DNA of 64,000 bases, from NCBI RefSeq assembly GCF_024346955.1, contig NZ_AP024883.1, positions 1,302,001 through 1,366,000 of the forward strand, given 5' to 3'. Source of the DNA: Vibrio mangrovi. Lineage in GTDB: Bacteria > Pseudomonadota > Gammaproteobacteria > Enterobacterales > Vibrionaceae. Under the pieces are notes generated by a model that saw only the letters and a list, made by a program, of their open reading frames with translations, was not told the origin of the DNA and searched no databases. This document shows, in pieces, positions 32,449 through 41,411 of this stretch. The position numbers and the translations under genes are program-made. Numbering within the stretch: the stretch's first letter is position 1; each line of letters starts with the position of its first letter.

Positions 32449-33132
32449 TTATTCAATCATCTGATACAGGCGTCTCGGTCTGCCGCCAGTGTTGTAGTTC
32501 AGGACCAGACGTAATACGCCTTCGGATTCAAGATATTCCAGATAGCGTCTTGCAGTAATCCGGCTGAAATTCATGCGCTGGCTGATATCATCAGCAGAAA
32601 AGTCATGCAATTGTTCACGGTAAAGCAGCGCTTTGAGCGATTCCAGCGTGGTCGCATCAATCCCTTTGGGGGTCTGACGAACCGCCTTGACCGGAGACTT
32701 CCGCAACAGTTGGTCAATATCATCCTGATCGACGGTCGAAGTACTGATGAGCTTTTGTTTATACTGAAGGTAATCATCCAGAGCCTGATTGACCCGTGAC
32801 ATCCGGATCGGCTTGACCAGATAATCGATGACGCCGAGTTGCACCGCTTTTTCAACGGTGGCAGTTTCACGTTCAGCAGTAGTCATGATGAAATGGCAGT
32901 CAGCAGACTGCTCACGCAACTGGTGGATCAGATCCAGACCGTTCCCGTCCGGGAGCGTAATATCAACAAAGACAAGCTGTGGCTGAAATGCATTGAACTG
33001 TATCTGCGCATCCGCGCAGCTTTCGCTGACGGCAACCACCTGAAAATGGGGATGTTGGTTGATCGTTGACTCCAGGGTATAGCTGGCACGAATGTCATCT
33101 TCAAGCAGCATTACTCGGGTTTTCATCGTCAT
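32449..33132 (-). CDS. DcuR/CitB-type response regulator
   Basis: A 227-residue response regulator. The receiver domain is at about 1-125, with the acidic pair LEDD, phospho-acceptor Asp in LVFVDITLPDGNG and the conserved Lys in YLVKPIR. The C-terminal HTH (about 160-225; DDISQRMNFSRITARRYLEYLESEGVL) is of the type found in DcuR/DpiA/CitB regulators, which sense C4-dicarboxylates or citrate through partner kinases. The gene overlaps the sensor kinase stop by about 30 bp, so the pair is translationally coupled. Neighbouring dcuB and frd genes suggest that it activates fumarate respiration. Two ATGs (33132 and 33126) are possible. Confidence 0.85.
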   Translation of the reverse strand: MTMKTRVMLLEDDIRASYTLESTINQHPHFQVVAVSESCADAQIQFNAFQPQLVFVDITLPDGNGLDLIHQLREQSADCHFIMTTAERETATVEKAVQLGVIDYLVKPIRMSRVNQALDDYLQYKQKLISTSTVDQDDIDQLLRKSPVKAVRQTPKGIDATTLESLKALLYREQLHDFSADDISQRMNFSRITARRYLEYLESEGVLRLVLNYNTGGRPRRLYQMIE

Positions 33133-34729
33133 GCGCCTCTTCTTTTTTTTCTAAATAGATACTAAATAAGGTGGTGTTCTGATCGGTTCGTTCCCAGTCA
33201 ATACTACCGTGAAAGTAGTCGACCAGCTGTTTCACAAGGTACAGGCCGATCCCGTTCTGTTCATCTTCCTGTTTCGAACTGACACCAAACTCAAGGATGT
33301 GTTCGGCAATTTCATCGGGAACGCCGGTACCGTTGTCCTGAATTTCCAGCATGATATACCTGCCGCGATCACTCAGATAGACACTGACTTCTGGCTGTAC
33401 GGCTTCCCGGTTCTGCCAGGCGGCCAGCAGGGCATTGTCGACCAGATTACCGAGGATCGTCACCAGTTTTTCAGAAGTCTGTTTGGCGTAGCCTGCCAGT
33501 GTCGTATCTTCATCAATGGTAAACTTTACGCCCATTTCGGAAGCTTTGTTAAATTTAGCCAGCAGCAGCCCGGCGACGGCACTGTCAGATACACTGAGAA
33601 CAATATGATTGATAACGGCCTGATAGCGGTCGGTTTCCTGCTGAATGAAATCGATCGACTCTTCATATTTGCCGATTTGCAGCATACCTGACAGAACGTT
33701 TAATTTATTGGAATACTCGTGAGTTTTGCTGCGGAGTAGTTCAGCGTAGTTCTTCAGATAGGTAATTTCTTTTTCCAGCTCATTGGGTGTCAGATTGGCA
33801 AAGAACACAATGACATGACCGATTAAGCCTTTTGCGGTTTTGATCGGATAAAGATTCGCCCGGTATCTGAGTTTGCCGATGCTGAACTCTTCCTGATGAA
33901 AACGGCCCTGATTTTCCAGTACCAGATGGCTTAATGGGATCGAATAATGGGACAGAGGATGACTCTGATAGTCATAACGGCTCAGAACTCCCATCGAGAG
34001 AAGCTTCATCGCACTGTTATTAATCATGGTAATCTTCATGTCGTGGTCAACGGCAATGATTGCATCCCGGATACTGTCAAAAACCATCCCGTGTTCACGG
34101 AATTTATTGACGATGAATTCCGGCTCGTAATCCAGAAATGTCTTTTTCATCTTCAGCAGGAATGCGACGGTTGTCCCGATACCGAACAGATAGATTAAAC
34201 CGATCAGCAGACCGATATGGACGTGTTGACGGAAGATGATGTCGGATATCTTTTCGGATAAATAACCGATACAGATTGCACCGATCAGTTCACCGTTGTC
34301 GTAGATCGGGACAAAATTGCGGATGGCTTTGCCAAGCGAGCCTCTGGCTTCGGTGCTATATGCTTTGCCCGTCTGTAACACCGGATAAATATCTTCCCCG
34401 ATAAAATGTTTTCCGATGCGCTGTTTGTCCGGATGACTGAGACGAATGGCCTGTTTATCAACCACCACAATGTATGAAGCATCGGTCCGGGAACGAATTG
34501 CCTCAATGTAATCTTCAATGGAAGTTGTGGATTGCTGAAGATTTCTGGCCCGGACGGCCTGAATCACTTTGGGATCATGGGCAATGACCCGGGCAAGTTC
34601 CAGTCCTCTGGCTTCCAGTCCCGACTGATAAGAGCTCTGTAACAGATACAGAATTGCAATAGTCAGCACAATCACAACAGAGGAGGTTGTCGCAATCGTA
34701 GTCAGAGTCAGGTAACTTTTTAGCTTCAT
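33101..34729 (-). CDS. DcuS/CitA-type sensor histidine kinase
   Basis: A 542-residue membrane sensor. TM1 (about 10-32) is followed by a periplasmic PDC/Cache domain (about 33-172; TDASYIVVVDKQAIRLSHPDKQRIG matches the DcuS ligand-binding region), TM2 (about 175-195), a cytoplasmic PAS (about 210-310), the dimerisation box with the phospho-acceptor His in KTHEYSNKLNVLSGM, and a HATPase_c domain (GNLVDNALLAAW N-box; NGIGLYLVKQLV G-box). The family senses fumarate, succinate or malate (DcuS) or citrate (CitA). The linked dcuB, frd and 2-hydroxycarboxylate transporter genes fit either; ligand undecided. Partner is the overlapping response-regulator gene. Confidence 0.87.
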   Translation of the reverse strand: MKLKSYLTLTTIATTSSVVIVLTIAILYLLQSSYQSGLEARGLELARVIAHDPKVIQAVRARNLQQSTTSIEDYIEAIRSRTDASYIVVVDKQAIRLSHPDKQRIGKHFIGEDIYPVLQTGKAYSTEARGSLGKAIRNFVPIYDNGELIGAICIGYLSEKISDIIFRQHVHIGLLIGLIYLFGIGTTVAFLLKMKKTFLDYEPEFIVNKFREHGMVFDSIRDAIIAVDHDMKITMINNSAMKLLSMGVLSRYDYQSHPLSHYSIPLSHLVLENQGRFHQEEFSIGKLRYRANLYPIKTAKGLIGHVIVFFANLTPNELEKEITYLKNYAELLRSKTHEYSNKLNVLSGMLQIGKYEESIDFIQQETDRYQAVINHIVLSVSDSAVAGLLLAKFNKASEMGVKFTIDEDTTLAGYAKQTSEKLVTILGNLVDNALLAAWQNREAVQPEVSVYLSDRGRYIMLEIQDNGTGVPDEIAEHILEFGVSSKQEDEQNGIGLYLVKQLVDYFHGSIDWERTDQNTTLFSIYLEKKEEAHDDENPSNAA

Positions 34730-34845
34730 ATACGGTAATTGTATGCTTTCTGTACAGTCCGGATGGCCGAGTGAGGGATTGTACCACGTGTATTGCGATT
34801 AGGGAGAAGAGAGAAAGGAGAAAGCTGGCAGGAAGTGAGAGCTGG

Positions 34846-34874
34846 CTCCCGTACACCATGATGGTATACGGGAG
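34846..34874 (-). terminator. Hairpin between dcuB and the kinase gene
   Basis: CTCCCGTA...ACCAT and ATGGT...TACGGGAG form a long inverted repeat immediately after the dcuB stop. It likely terminates or attenuates the frd-dcuB transcript before the two-component genes. Confidence 0.6.
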
Positions 34875-34881
34875 AATCAAA

Positions 34882-36201
34882 TTAATGGATTGCAGTTGAA
34901 AGGAAGTAACCGACAATCGTTGAAGTGAGTACACAGATGAATCCCGGCAGGATAAAGCTGTGATTCAGTACGTATTTCCCAATCCGTGTGGTTCCGGTAC
35001 GGTCAAAGGTGATTGCCGCCAGATCGCTCGGATAAAACGGGAAGAAGAAATAAGCGTAGCAGGCTGGTAATACCCCGATCAGAACTTTAGGTGGAATACC
35101 CAGAGAGAAACCGAGTGGTAACATGATCGTCAGAACTGCCGCCTGGCTCTTCAGGAAGATAGAGACAGAGAACATCGCGATAGCAAACGCCCATGGATGT
35201 GCATGAACAATATCGCGGACCATATCGATCAGATAGGTTTTGTGATAGCTGATGATCGTGTCACTCATCCAGGCAATACCGAAGATGATAATCACGGCGG
35301 TCATCCCGGCAATAAACACATTACTGTGCACGATCTTTTTCGGCGGAACTTTGGTGGTAACCAGAATGATTGCGCCAACGGCGAGCATCAGGAACTGAAT
35401 ACCGACGGACATTTTGACACCCGGAGGCAGCAGCCCCAGATTTTTCCCGAACATTGCGACGAAAACCACCGCAGCAATACCCAGCATAAAGATCAGCAGT
35501 CCTTTTTTCGCATTTTTGTCGATGCCGTGATCTTGATCCAGTGAGCTATTATCTTCCAGCTCCTGAACGAATTCAGGATCTTTACAACGCTCTTTAAACT
35601 CTGGGTCTTTATCCAGATCTTTACCGCGTTTCAGACTCCAGGTACAGGCGACCAGCAGACCGGTCAGCGTTGCAGGAATGGTGACCATCAGAACGTCGAT
35701 AAGACCGATATCCAGATGATTATCAACAGCGGTTGCCATGACCACAGCAGCAGCGGCAGCAATCGGACTGGCTGTAATACCAACCTGTGATGCTACCGAA
35801 GCAATTGCCATCGGACGCTCCGGACGAATGCCTTTTTTATAGGCGACATCGTAAATGACCGGAAGCAGTGGATAAACAGAGTGGCCGGTGCCAACCAGAA
35901 CAGTCAGAGAGTAGGTACACAATGGTCCCAAAAAGACGATCTGTCCGGGGTGTTTACGCATCAGTTTTTCGGCATATTTTACCAATAGTTTTAAACCACC
36001 GGTGGCTTCCAGAGTTGCTGAAGCAGCAACGACTGAGAGAATAATCAGCATCACGCTGATAGGCGGATGTCCCGGTGCTACTTTGAACACAAATGCAAGG
36101 ATGGTGACGCCAAGTCCGCCGAGCAGACCGAACGCGATACCGCCATGCCGGATCCCGATGAAAATGATGGCAAGCAGCAACATCATATGTATATAAAACA
36201 T
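34882..36201 (-). CDS. dcuB: Anaerobic C4-dicarboxylate antiporter, DcuB-like
   Basis: Inner-membrane carrier exchanging fumarate for succinate during fumarate respiration. 439 residues, about 12 hydrophobic segments. Close to E. coli DcuB/DcuA: GGIAFGLLGGLG, VVAASATLEATGG, LTVLVGTGHSVYPLLPVIYDVA, RPERPMA, GKDLDKDPEF, YPSDLAAITFDRTGTTRIG and NHSFILPG. DcuB and DcuA are hard to separate by eye; the position beside frdD and a DcuSR-type pair supports DcuB. The start is set at ATG 36201 after AGAGGT; the frame extends to 36234. It follows frdD by 60 bp on the same strand, likely one operon. Confidence 0.9.
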   Translation of the reverse strand: MFYIHMMLLLAIIFIGIRHGGIAFGLLGGLGVTILAFVFKVAPGHPPISVMLIILSVVAASATLEATGGLKLLVKYAEKLMRKHPGQIVFLGPLCTYSLTVLVGTGHSVYPLLPVIYDVAYKKGIRPERPMAIASVASQVGITASPIAAAAAVVMATAVDNHLDIGLIDVLMVTIPATLTGLLVACTWSLKRGKDLDKDPEFKERCKDPEFVQELEDNSSLDQDHGIDKNAKKGLLIFMLGIAAVVFVAMFGKNLGLLPPGVKMSVGIQFLMLAVGAIILVTTKVPPKKIVHSNVFIAGMTAVIIIFGIAWMSDTIISYHKTYLIDMVRDIVHAHPWAFAIAMFSVSIFLKSQAAVLTIMLPLGFSLGIPPKVLIGVLPACYAYFFFPFYPSDLAAITFDRTGTTRIGKYVLNHSFILPGFICVLTSTIVGYFLSTAIH

Positions 36202-36261
36202 CTTATTACCTCTTAAAAAAAGTGACCTGAACAAAGAGCAAGTCAGGTCACAAAGGGGAAT

Positions 36262-36627
36262 TTACCCAACCATGAATACAAAAATAACTGCGATAGCCGA
36301 TACGGCAAATGCGATGGCATAGCACAGAATTTTACCGACAATGCCGGTATGAAATTTCAGGTCATGCATACCGTGATGCACCCGGTGCATGGCGTGCCAC
36401 ATTGGCAGTGCGAGCGTACCGATGACAAACAGAGCGCCGAAAATATGGGAAACAAAATTGCTGACGCTTTCATAGCTCAGGGTGTCTGCATTCAGAATAC
36501 CCAAAGGGCCGAGAATACCTATTACCAGAATAGTGACCGGTGTCAGCATTGCGAACCAGGTGCCGCCGGCACCGAAAAGTCCCCACCAGATGGGTTCATC
36601 AGAACGTCTGGGATTAAGATTAATCAT
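36262..36627 (-). CDS. frdD: Fumarate reductase membrane subunit D
   Basis: Small hydrophobic anchor, 121 residues with three transmembrane helices (about 18-43, 59-82, 100-120). The N-terminus NPRRSDEPIWWGLFGAGG matches E. coli FrdD. Together with FrdC it holds FrdAB at the membrane and binds menaquinol. It lies 10 bp after frdC and 60 bp before dcuB. Confidence 0.93.
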   Translation of the reverse strand: MINLNPRRSDEPIWWGLFGAGGTWFAMLTPVTILVIGILGPLGILNADTLSYESVSNFVSHIFGALFVIGTLALPMWHAMHRVHHGMHDLKFHTGIVGKILCYAIAFAVSAIAVIFVFMVG

Positions 36628-36637
36628 GTGGTACTCC

Positions 36638-37021
36638 TTAAATCAGCACGAGTGCAAGTAGTGAAATGACCGCAACAATGAACCATTGCCCCAGAACGAT
36701 GATTCCGGTGCTCAGTTTTTTGCCTTTAATCCGAACCGGAATCACCTGCGGCATCATGCCAAAGAAGGTATGGGCATGAAACAGACTGGCGATCAGGGCC
36801 ACGATATTAATGGCAACAACCAGTGGATTCGCCATGAAATTCAGCCATGACTGCCATGCTTCCGGTCCTTTCACCAGACAGAGCAACCCGGCTGTGAGTG
36901 CGAGCGTAAAGAAAATCAGGGGAATCACCGTGCCTTCCCGCAGCATGTAGAAGCGGTAAAACGGATTGTTTTTCCACCAGGTCCGTTTTACTTCCCTGAT
37001 ATAGGGCTTACGATTACTCAT
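36638..37021 (-). CDS. frdC: Fumarate reductase membrane subunit C
   Basis: A 127-residue anchor with three transmembrane helices. Typical FrdC features are the N-terminus SNRKPYIREVKRTWW and the KKLSTG...LGQWF segments. It forms the quinone site with FrdD. It lies 3 bp after frdB. Confidence 0.93.
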   Translation of the reverse strand: MSNRKPYIREVKRTWWKNNPFYRFYMLREGTVIPLIFFTLALTAGLLCLVKGPEAWQSWLNFMANPLVVAINIVALIASLFHAHTFFGMMPQVIPVRIKGKKLSTGIIVLGQWFIVAVISLLALVLI

Positions 37022-37024
37022 TTC

Positions 37025-37765
37025 TTAGGCCTCCTGAGGTTTCAGCATCGCGATGACAAAGTCCATAGACGATTCCAGTTTGCCCTGGTTCACTGCGGCT
37101 GCCGGATCGACACTTTTCGGACAGACTTCAGAGCAGTAACCGACGAAGGTACAACCCCAGGCGCCGTTTTCACCGTTGATCAGCTTCATCCGTTCGGCTT
37201 TACCGTTGTCCCGGCTGTCGAGGTTGTAGCGGTGTGCCAGTGTCAGTGCAGCCGGACCGATAAACTCCGGATTCAGGCCAAACTGCGGACAGGCGGCATA
37301 GCACAAACCACAGTTGATGCATCCGGCAAACTGTTTGTATTTTGCCATTTGCTCCGGGGTTTGCAGGTTAGTACCGTCTTCCGGCTTGCGGTCATTGCCG
37401 ATGATATAAGGCTTGATCGCTTCCAGCCGTTCGATGAACGGGGTCATGTCCACAATCAGGTCTTTCTCTATCGGGAAGTTAGCCAGTGGTTCGATTTTCA
37501 CGCCGTCCGGATAATCCCGCAGGAAGCTTTTACAGGCCAGTTTAGGAACACCGTTGACCATTACGCCACAGGATCCGCAGATCGCCATCCGGCAGGACCA
37601 GCGATAAGACAGATTTTTGTCCAGATAGTCTTTCACATAAGAAATCGTGTCGAGGATCGACATGGTTTCGTTAAAAGGCACCTCAAATGTCTGTAAGTAA
37701 GGTTTGGTATCTTTTTCTGGGTCATAGCGCAGAATTTCAACTTTTTGGATGCGTTGAGCTACCAT
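37025..37765 (-). CDS. frdB: Fumarate reductase iron-sulfur subunit B
   Basis: A 246-residue electron-transfer subunit linking the quinol site in FrdCD to FAD in FrdA. Ligands for all three clusters are visible: [2Fe-2S] in SCRMAICGSCGVMVNG and the following Cys, [4Fe-4S] in CINCGLCYAACP, and [3Fe-4S] in CTFVGYCSEVCPKS. The start is 2 bp from the frdA stop, so the genes are tightly coupled. Confidence 0.95.
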   Translation of the reverse strand: MVAQRIQKVEILRYDPEKDTKPYLQTFEVPFNETMSILDTISYVKDYLDKNLSYRWSCRMAICGSCGVMVNGVPKLACKSFLRDYPDGVKIEPLANFPIEKDLIVDMTPFIERLEAIKPYIIGNDRKPEDGTNLQTPEQMAKYKQFAGCINCGLCYAACPQFGLNPEFIGPAALTLAHRYNLDSRDNGKAERMKLINGENGAWGCTFVGYCSEVCPKSVDPAAAVNQGKLESSMDFVIAMLKPQEA

Positions 37766-37767
37766 GA

Positions 37768-39570
37768 TTAATTCTCCTCTCCGCGCTGTTGTGCTTCTTC
37801 AGCGGCAGCCTGCTCAGCTGCGGCTCCGTAAAGACGTGCTTTCGGCTGTGACTTGGTGATAGTGACATCACTGTAGTCAATCCGTGGGGCAGCATCTTTC
37901 TGGTAGAATGCCAGTGAGTGCTTGAGGTAGTTCACATCGTCACGCTCGGTACAGCCTTCATCAAGGCGCTGGTGAGCACCGCGGGATTCTTTCCGCAGAA
38001 TGGCTGAGTGAACCATGGCTTCGGCGACTTCCAGACCATAACCAACTTCCAGTGCATACAGCAGGTCGGTATTAAATACTTTGCCTTTATCTTTGATGCT
38101 GATTTTCTTATAGCGTTCTTTCAGCTCAGCCAGTTTATCGATCGCCTGTTGCATCAGATCTTCCTGACGGTAGATACCGCAACCGGCTTCCATCGCGTGA
38201 CCCATTTCAGTCCGGATGTCCGCCCAGTTTTCATCACCTTCCTGATTCAGCAGCGCTGAAATCCGGGCTTCGGTGGATTCGATTTGTGCGGTAATCGCCG
38301 CATCGTTCCAGCCTTTAAAATCTTCAACGCGTTTCACGGCCTGTTCGCCGGCAACCCGTCCGAAGACCACGAATTCAGCCAGCGAGTTGGAACCGAGGCG
38401 GTTGGCTCCGTGCAGACCAACAGAGGAGCATTCACCAACGGCAAACAGCCCCTGAATCCGGGTTTCACACTGCGCATTGGTTTCGATACCACCCATGGTG
38501 TAGTGAACGGTCGGACGGATTGGGATCGGCTCTTTGACCGGATCGACGTTGACATAGGCTTTAGCCAGCTCACAGATAAACGGCAGGCGCTCATGGAGGT
38601 AATCTGCTCCCAGATGACGCAGATCCAGATGAACGACATCACCCAGCGGATGTTTGATGGTGTTGCCTTTCTGCTGCTCGTGCCAGAATGCCTGAGAAAC
38701 CTTGTCACGCGGGCCAAGTTCCATATATTTGTTCTTTGGCTGACCGACCGGTGTTTCCGGTCCCATGCCGTAGTCCTGAAGATAACGGTAGCCGTTTTTA
38801 TTGACGATAATACCGCCTTCGCCACGACAGCCTTCGGTCATCAGAATACCGGTGCCGGGCAGGCCGGTCGGGTGGTACTGGACAAACTCCATATCCCGGA
38901 GCGGAACACCGTGGCGATACGCCATTGCCATCCCGTCACCGGTCACAATGCCGCCGTTGGTGTTACAGTGATAGACACGTCCGGCACCACCGGTGGCGAG
39001 AATCACGGATTTTGCTTTAATAGTAACCAGTTCACCTTCAGACATGTGGACGGCAATTAAGCCCTGAACATTGCCTTCGTCAACCAGTAGGTCAACCACG
39101 AAGTATTCGTCAAAGCGTTTGATTTGCGGATATTTGATTGAGGTTTGAAAGAGGGTATGCAGCATGTGAAAACCGGTTTTGTCTGCGGCAAACCAAGTTC
39201 TTTCAACTTTCATCCCGCCGAAACGACGGACGTTGACTTCACCGTTTTCTTTCCGGCTCCAGGGGCAACCCCATTGCTCCATCTGGATCATTTCCCGGGT
39301 TGCGTTGGCAACAAAATACTCGACGACATCCTGTTCACACAACCAGTCACCACCACCGACCGTGTCGTTAAAGTGATTGTCTAAACTGTCTTCTTCTTTG
39401 ATAACGGCAGCGGAGCCACCTTCGGCAGCAACGGAGTGGGAACGCATCGGGTAGACTTTGGAAATCAGGGCGATTTCCAGATCCGGATTTGCTTCGGTTG
39501 CGGCAATGGCAGAACGAAGTCCTGCACCACCAGCACCAATGATTGCGATATCTGTGGTTAAGGTTTTCAC
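37768..39570 (-). CDS. frdA: Fumarate reductase flavoprotein subunit A
   Basis: A 600-residue catalytic subunit reducing fumarate to succinate. The N-terminal FAD-binding motif (TDIAIIGAGGAGLRSAIAA) is followed by the His that covalently binds FAD in RSHSVAAEGGSAA, substrate-site residues in HPTGLPGTGILMTEGCRGEGG, and the catalytic region RPTVHYTMGGIETN and GANRLGSNSLAE. The start codon is GTG with a strong GGAGG upstream; GTG is also used by E. coli frdA. First gene of frdABCD-dcuB, probably induced without oxygen by C4-dicarboxylates through the adjacent two-component pair. Confidence 0.96.
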   Translation of the reverse strand: MKTLTTDIAIIGAGGAGLRSAIAATEANPDLEIALISKVYPMRSHSVAAEGGSAAVIKEEDSLDNHFNDTVGGGDWLCEQDVVEYFVANATREMIQMEQWGCPWSRKENGEVNVRRFGGMKVERTWFAADKTGFHMLHTLFQTSIKYPQIKRFDEYFVVDLLVDEGNVQGLIAVHMSEGELVTIKAKSVILATGGAGRVYHCNTNGGIVTGDGMAMAYRHGVPLRDMEFVQYHPTGLPGTGILMTEGCRGEGGIIVNKNGYRYLQDYGMGPETPVGQPKNKYMELGPRDKVSQAFWHEQQKGNTIKHPLGDVVHLDLRHLGADYLHERLPFICELAKAYVNVDPVKEPIPIRPTVHYTMGGIETNAQCETRIQGLFAVGECSSVGLHGANRLGSNSLAEFVVFGRVAGEQAVKRVEDFKGWNDAAITAQIESTEARISALLNQEGDENWADIRTEMGHAMEAGCGIYRQEDLMQQAIDKLAELKERYKKISIKDKGKVFNTDLLYALEVGYGLEVAEAMVHSAILRKESRGAHQRLDEGCTERDDVNYLKHSLAFYQKDAAPRIDYSDVTITKSQPKARLYGAAAEQAAAEEAQQRGEEN

Positions 39571-39637
39571 AGCTATCCTCCAAGTGTAAAAATAATCAAT
39601 TCAAAGTACCGGAGTACTTTCCACATCAAACAAGTGG

Positions 39638-39664
39638 GTATACCGGCCCTTGCGGGCCGGATAC
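39638..39664 (-). terminator. Hairpin between the 2-HCT transporter and frdA
   Basis: GTATaCCGGCCC-TTGC-GGGCCGGATAC is a very stable stem. On the minus strand it lies about 190 bp past the stop of the 2-hydroxycarboxylate transporter and ahead of the frdA promoter. No clear U-run follows, so it could also be a regulatory leader hairpin. Confidence 0.45.
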
Positions 39665-39851
39665 CTTATGCATTCTTGTTATTCTGAAATGAATGCTTAT
39701 TTTCCTTGGGCTGACAGTATTGCTTTTCCGTATTTTCTGAGGATTAAACGCGAATCGGAGTATGAGCAGGCTCCGGACGCTTATTTAATATTTATCCTGT
39801 TTAATCTCAGTGTGTTATTCCAGTTTTATCTAAACGTTTTATTTAAACATC

Positions 39852-41132
39852 TTATTTAAGTAATGAGAGTATCAGTGTTGCCAGAATGAGCATAAATGCA
39901 CCGCCGATCCGGGAAGAGATCTGAGCGAAAGGCATGAGCTCCATTCGTTTGGATGCAGCCAGAACGGCAACATCACCTGTTCCACCCATATTTGCCATAC
40001 ACAGACCTGCGGTAATCGCGGCTTCAATGGCATAAAATCCCATCAGACGACCCACCAGAGCGGCACCAACCACAGCACCAGCGACGGTAGCAAAGACCAT
40101 CAGGAAGTATTCGACGCTGAGGGAAGCAATAATCTGGTTGAGATCGGTATAAGCGACGCCGATACCAACCAATAGTGCCGGAGTCAGGTTATCAACGACA
40201 AATTTGTACCAGGCATGGGCTGATTTTTCGAGTTCACGGGGAATCAGGCCAGTCACTTTTATAAAGGCAACAAAAAGGATCATCAGCGCATATGTGTGCA
40301 TGCTGATGACCTGTGCCAGCATGCTGCCGACAAAAAACATCGTGATGGCAAGCAGAGCACCGAGACCGAGTGTATCGATTGAAGATTTTTCTTCTTTGTC
40401 TTCAAGAGATGGTTGTTGGGAACCACGAATCAACTGACCGTTACCCGTCAGAGACGGATACATATTGCCGAGTTTGTTGAGTAAACCGGCGACGACGATC
40501 GCCATAGCATTACCGATAGCCAGTGCCGGAACCATTCTTGACATCAGTTCCGCCGCGGACATGGTGGTATTTCCGGACATAATCTCAACCAGAGGAACGG
40601 CGCCTGCTCCCATGCCGCCGCCCATGATCGGCAAAGCAATCAGCATGATGGAATCAAAAAAGCCATCTCCGACCATAAAACCGACCAGACCGGCAAACAG
40701 AAACGCAAAAATAACACCGCCGAAAATGACCGGAATATATTTTAGGGCCGCTTTTTTCAGAACGTTTCTGTCCATGCCCAGAATTGAACCGGTGACCAGA
40801 CTGGCAATAAAGAAAGAGAGGAAACCACCACCTTTGACAAATGTGGTAATCGAGCCGGCAATTTCTTGTGGAAGAAGTCCACTGTGAAAAAGGTAAGAAG
40901 AACCGAAGATAATTGCGATGGCGCCACCGCCAAAGAACTGGTTCAGAATCGGTGTTTTATCACCGACGACATTCAGGATATATCCGACAACGGCCATGAC
41001 ACCTATCGCGCCAATGATCCCTGTCGGCATCTTATTCTGGATCGTTGCAAGCAGTATCACTGCTGCAGAAAGCGCAAAGATGAGATGAATCATGCGCTTA
41101 TCCGTTTGATTGATAGAGTTACTGGTCAACAT
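39852..41132 (-). CDS. 2-hydroxycarboxylate transporter (CitS/MaeN/CimH family)
   Basis: Sodium- or proton-coupled carrier for citrate or malate, 426 residues with about 11 hydrophobic segments. The two GGxG re-entrant-loop signatures of the family are visible as LPIMGGGMGAGAVPL and NMGGTGDVAVLAA, and the substrate-binding arginine region near the end reads FAQISSRIGGAF. Substrate cannot be fixed: citrate, malate or both. Its closeness to the DcuS/CitA-type kinase and fumarate reductase suggests anaerobic use of citrate or malate feeding fumarate. It has its own upstream region rather than belonging to frdABCD. Confidence 0.85.
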   Translation of the reverse strand: MLTSNSINQTDKRMIHLIFALSAAVILLATIQNKMPTGIIGAIGVMAVVGYILNVVGDKTPILNQFFGGGAIAIIFGSSYLFHSGLLPQEIAGSITTFVKGGGFLSFFIASLVTGSILGMDRNVLKKAALKYIPVIFGGVIFAFLFAGLVGFMVGDGFFDSIMLIALPIMGGGMGAGAVPLVEIMSGNTTMSAAELMSRMVPALAIGNAMAIVVAGLLNKLGNMYPSLTGNGQLIRGSQQPSLEDKEEKSSIDTLGLGALLAITMFFVGSMLAQVISMHTYALMILFVAFIKVTGLIPRELEKSAHAWYKFVVDNLTPALLVGIGVAYTDLNQIIASLSVEYFLMVFATVAGAVVGAALVGRLMGFYAIEAAITAGLCMANMGGTGDVAVLAASKRMELMPFAQISSRIGGAFMLILATLILSLLK

Positions 41133-41411
41133 AGTTTACCTGCGTCTTTTGTGTAGGGTTGGTTAGAGGATGCTTTATTATTTTGTATGGGTAGTCTATC
41201 AACACTGGTGGGAAGAAAGATTGATTCTCTGTCTAATGTAACTATCTTGTGCTTTTGTAACTTTTGTTCACGAAAGGGAAGGGATATTGCAGGTAAGAAG
41301 GGAAACAAACAGCGCCGTAGCATACTGTTTTCTGCGCCAGGTGAATGTGTGGCCTACCGCAGAAAACATGAATTATGCGTACATTTTTATCAGTATTTAG
41401 TCATGCAGATG
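41133..41411. other. Intergenic, no gene seen
   Basis: A 279-bp spacer carrying the promoter of the 2-HCT transporter. No terminator for this stretch and no small gene were recognised; the plus-strand frame at 41187-41420 has no supporting signal. Confidence 0.45.

Noticed and set aside
38284..39060. 258-codon plus-strand ORF
   Set aside because: Antisense shadow of frdA, whose minus-strand frame carries all catalytic motifs.
39650..39859. 69-codon plus-strand ORF between frdA and the 2-HCT transporter
   Set aside because: It overlaps a stable hairpin, lacks a ribosome binding site and has no recognisable sequence.
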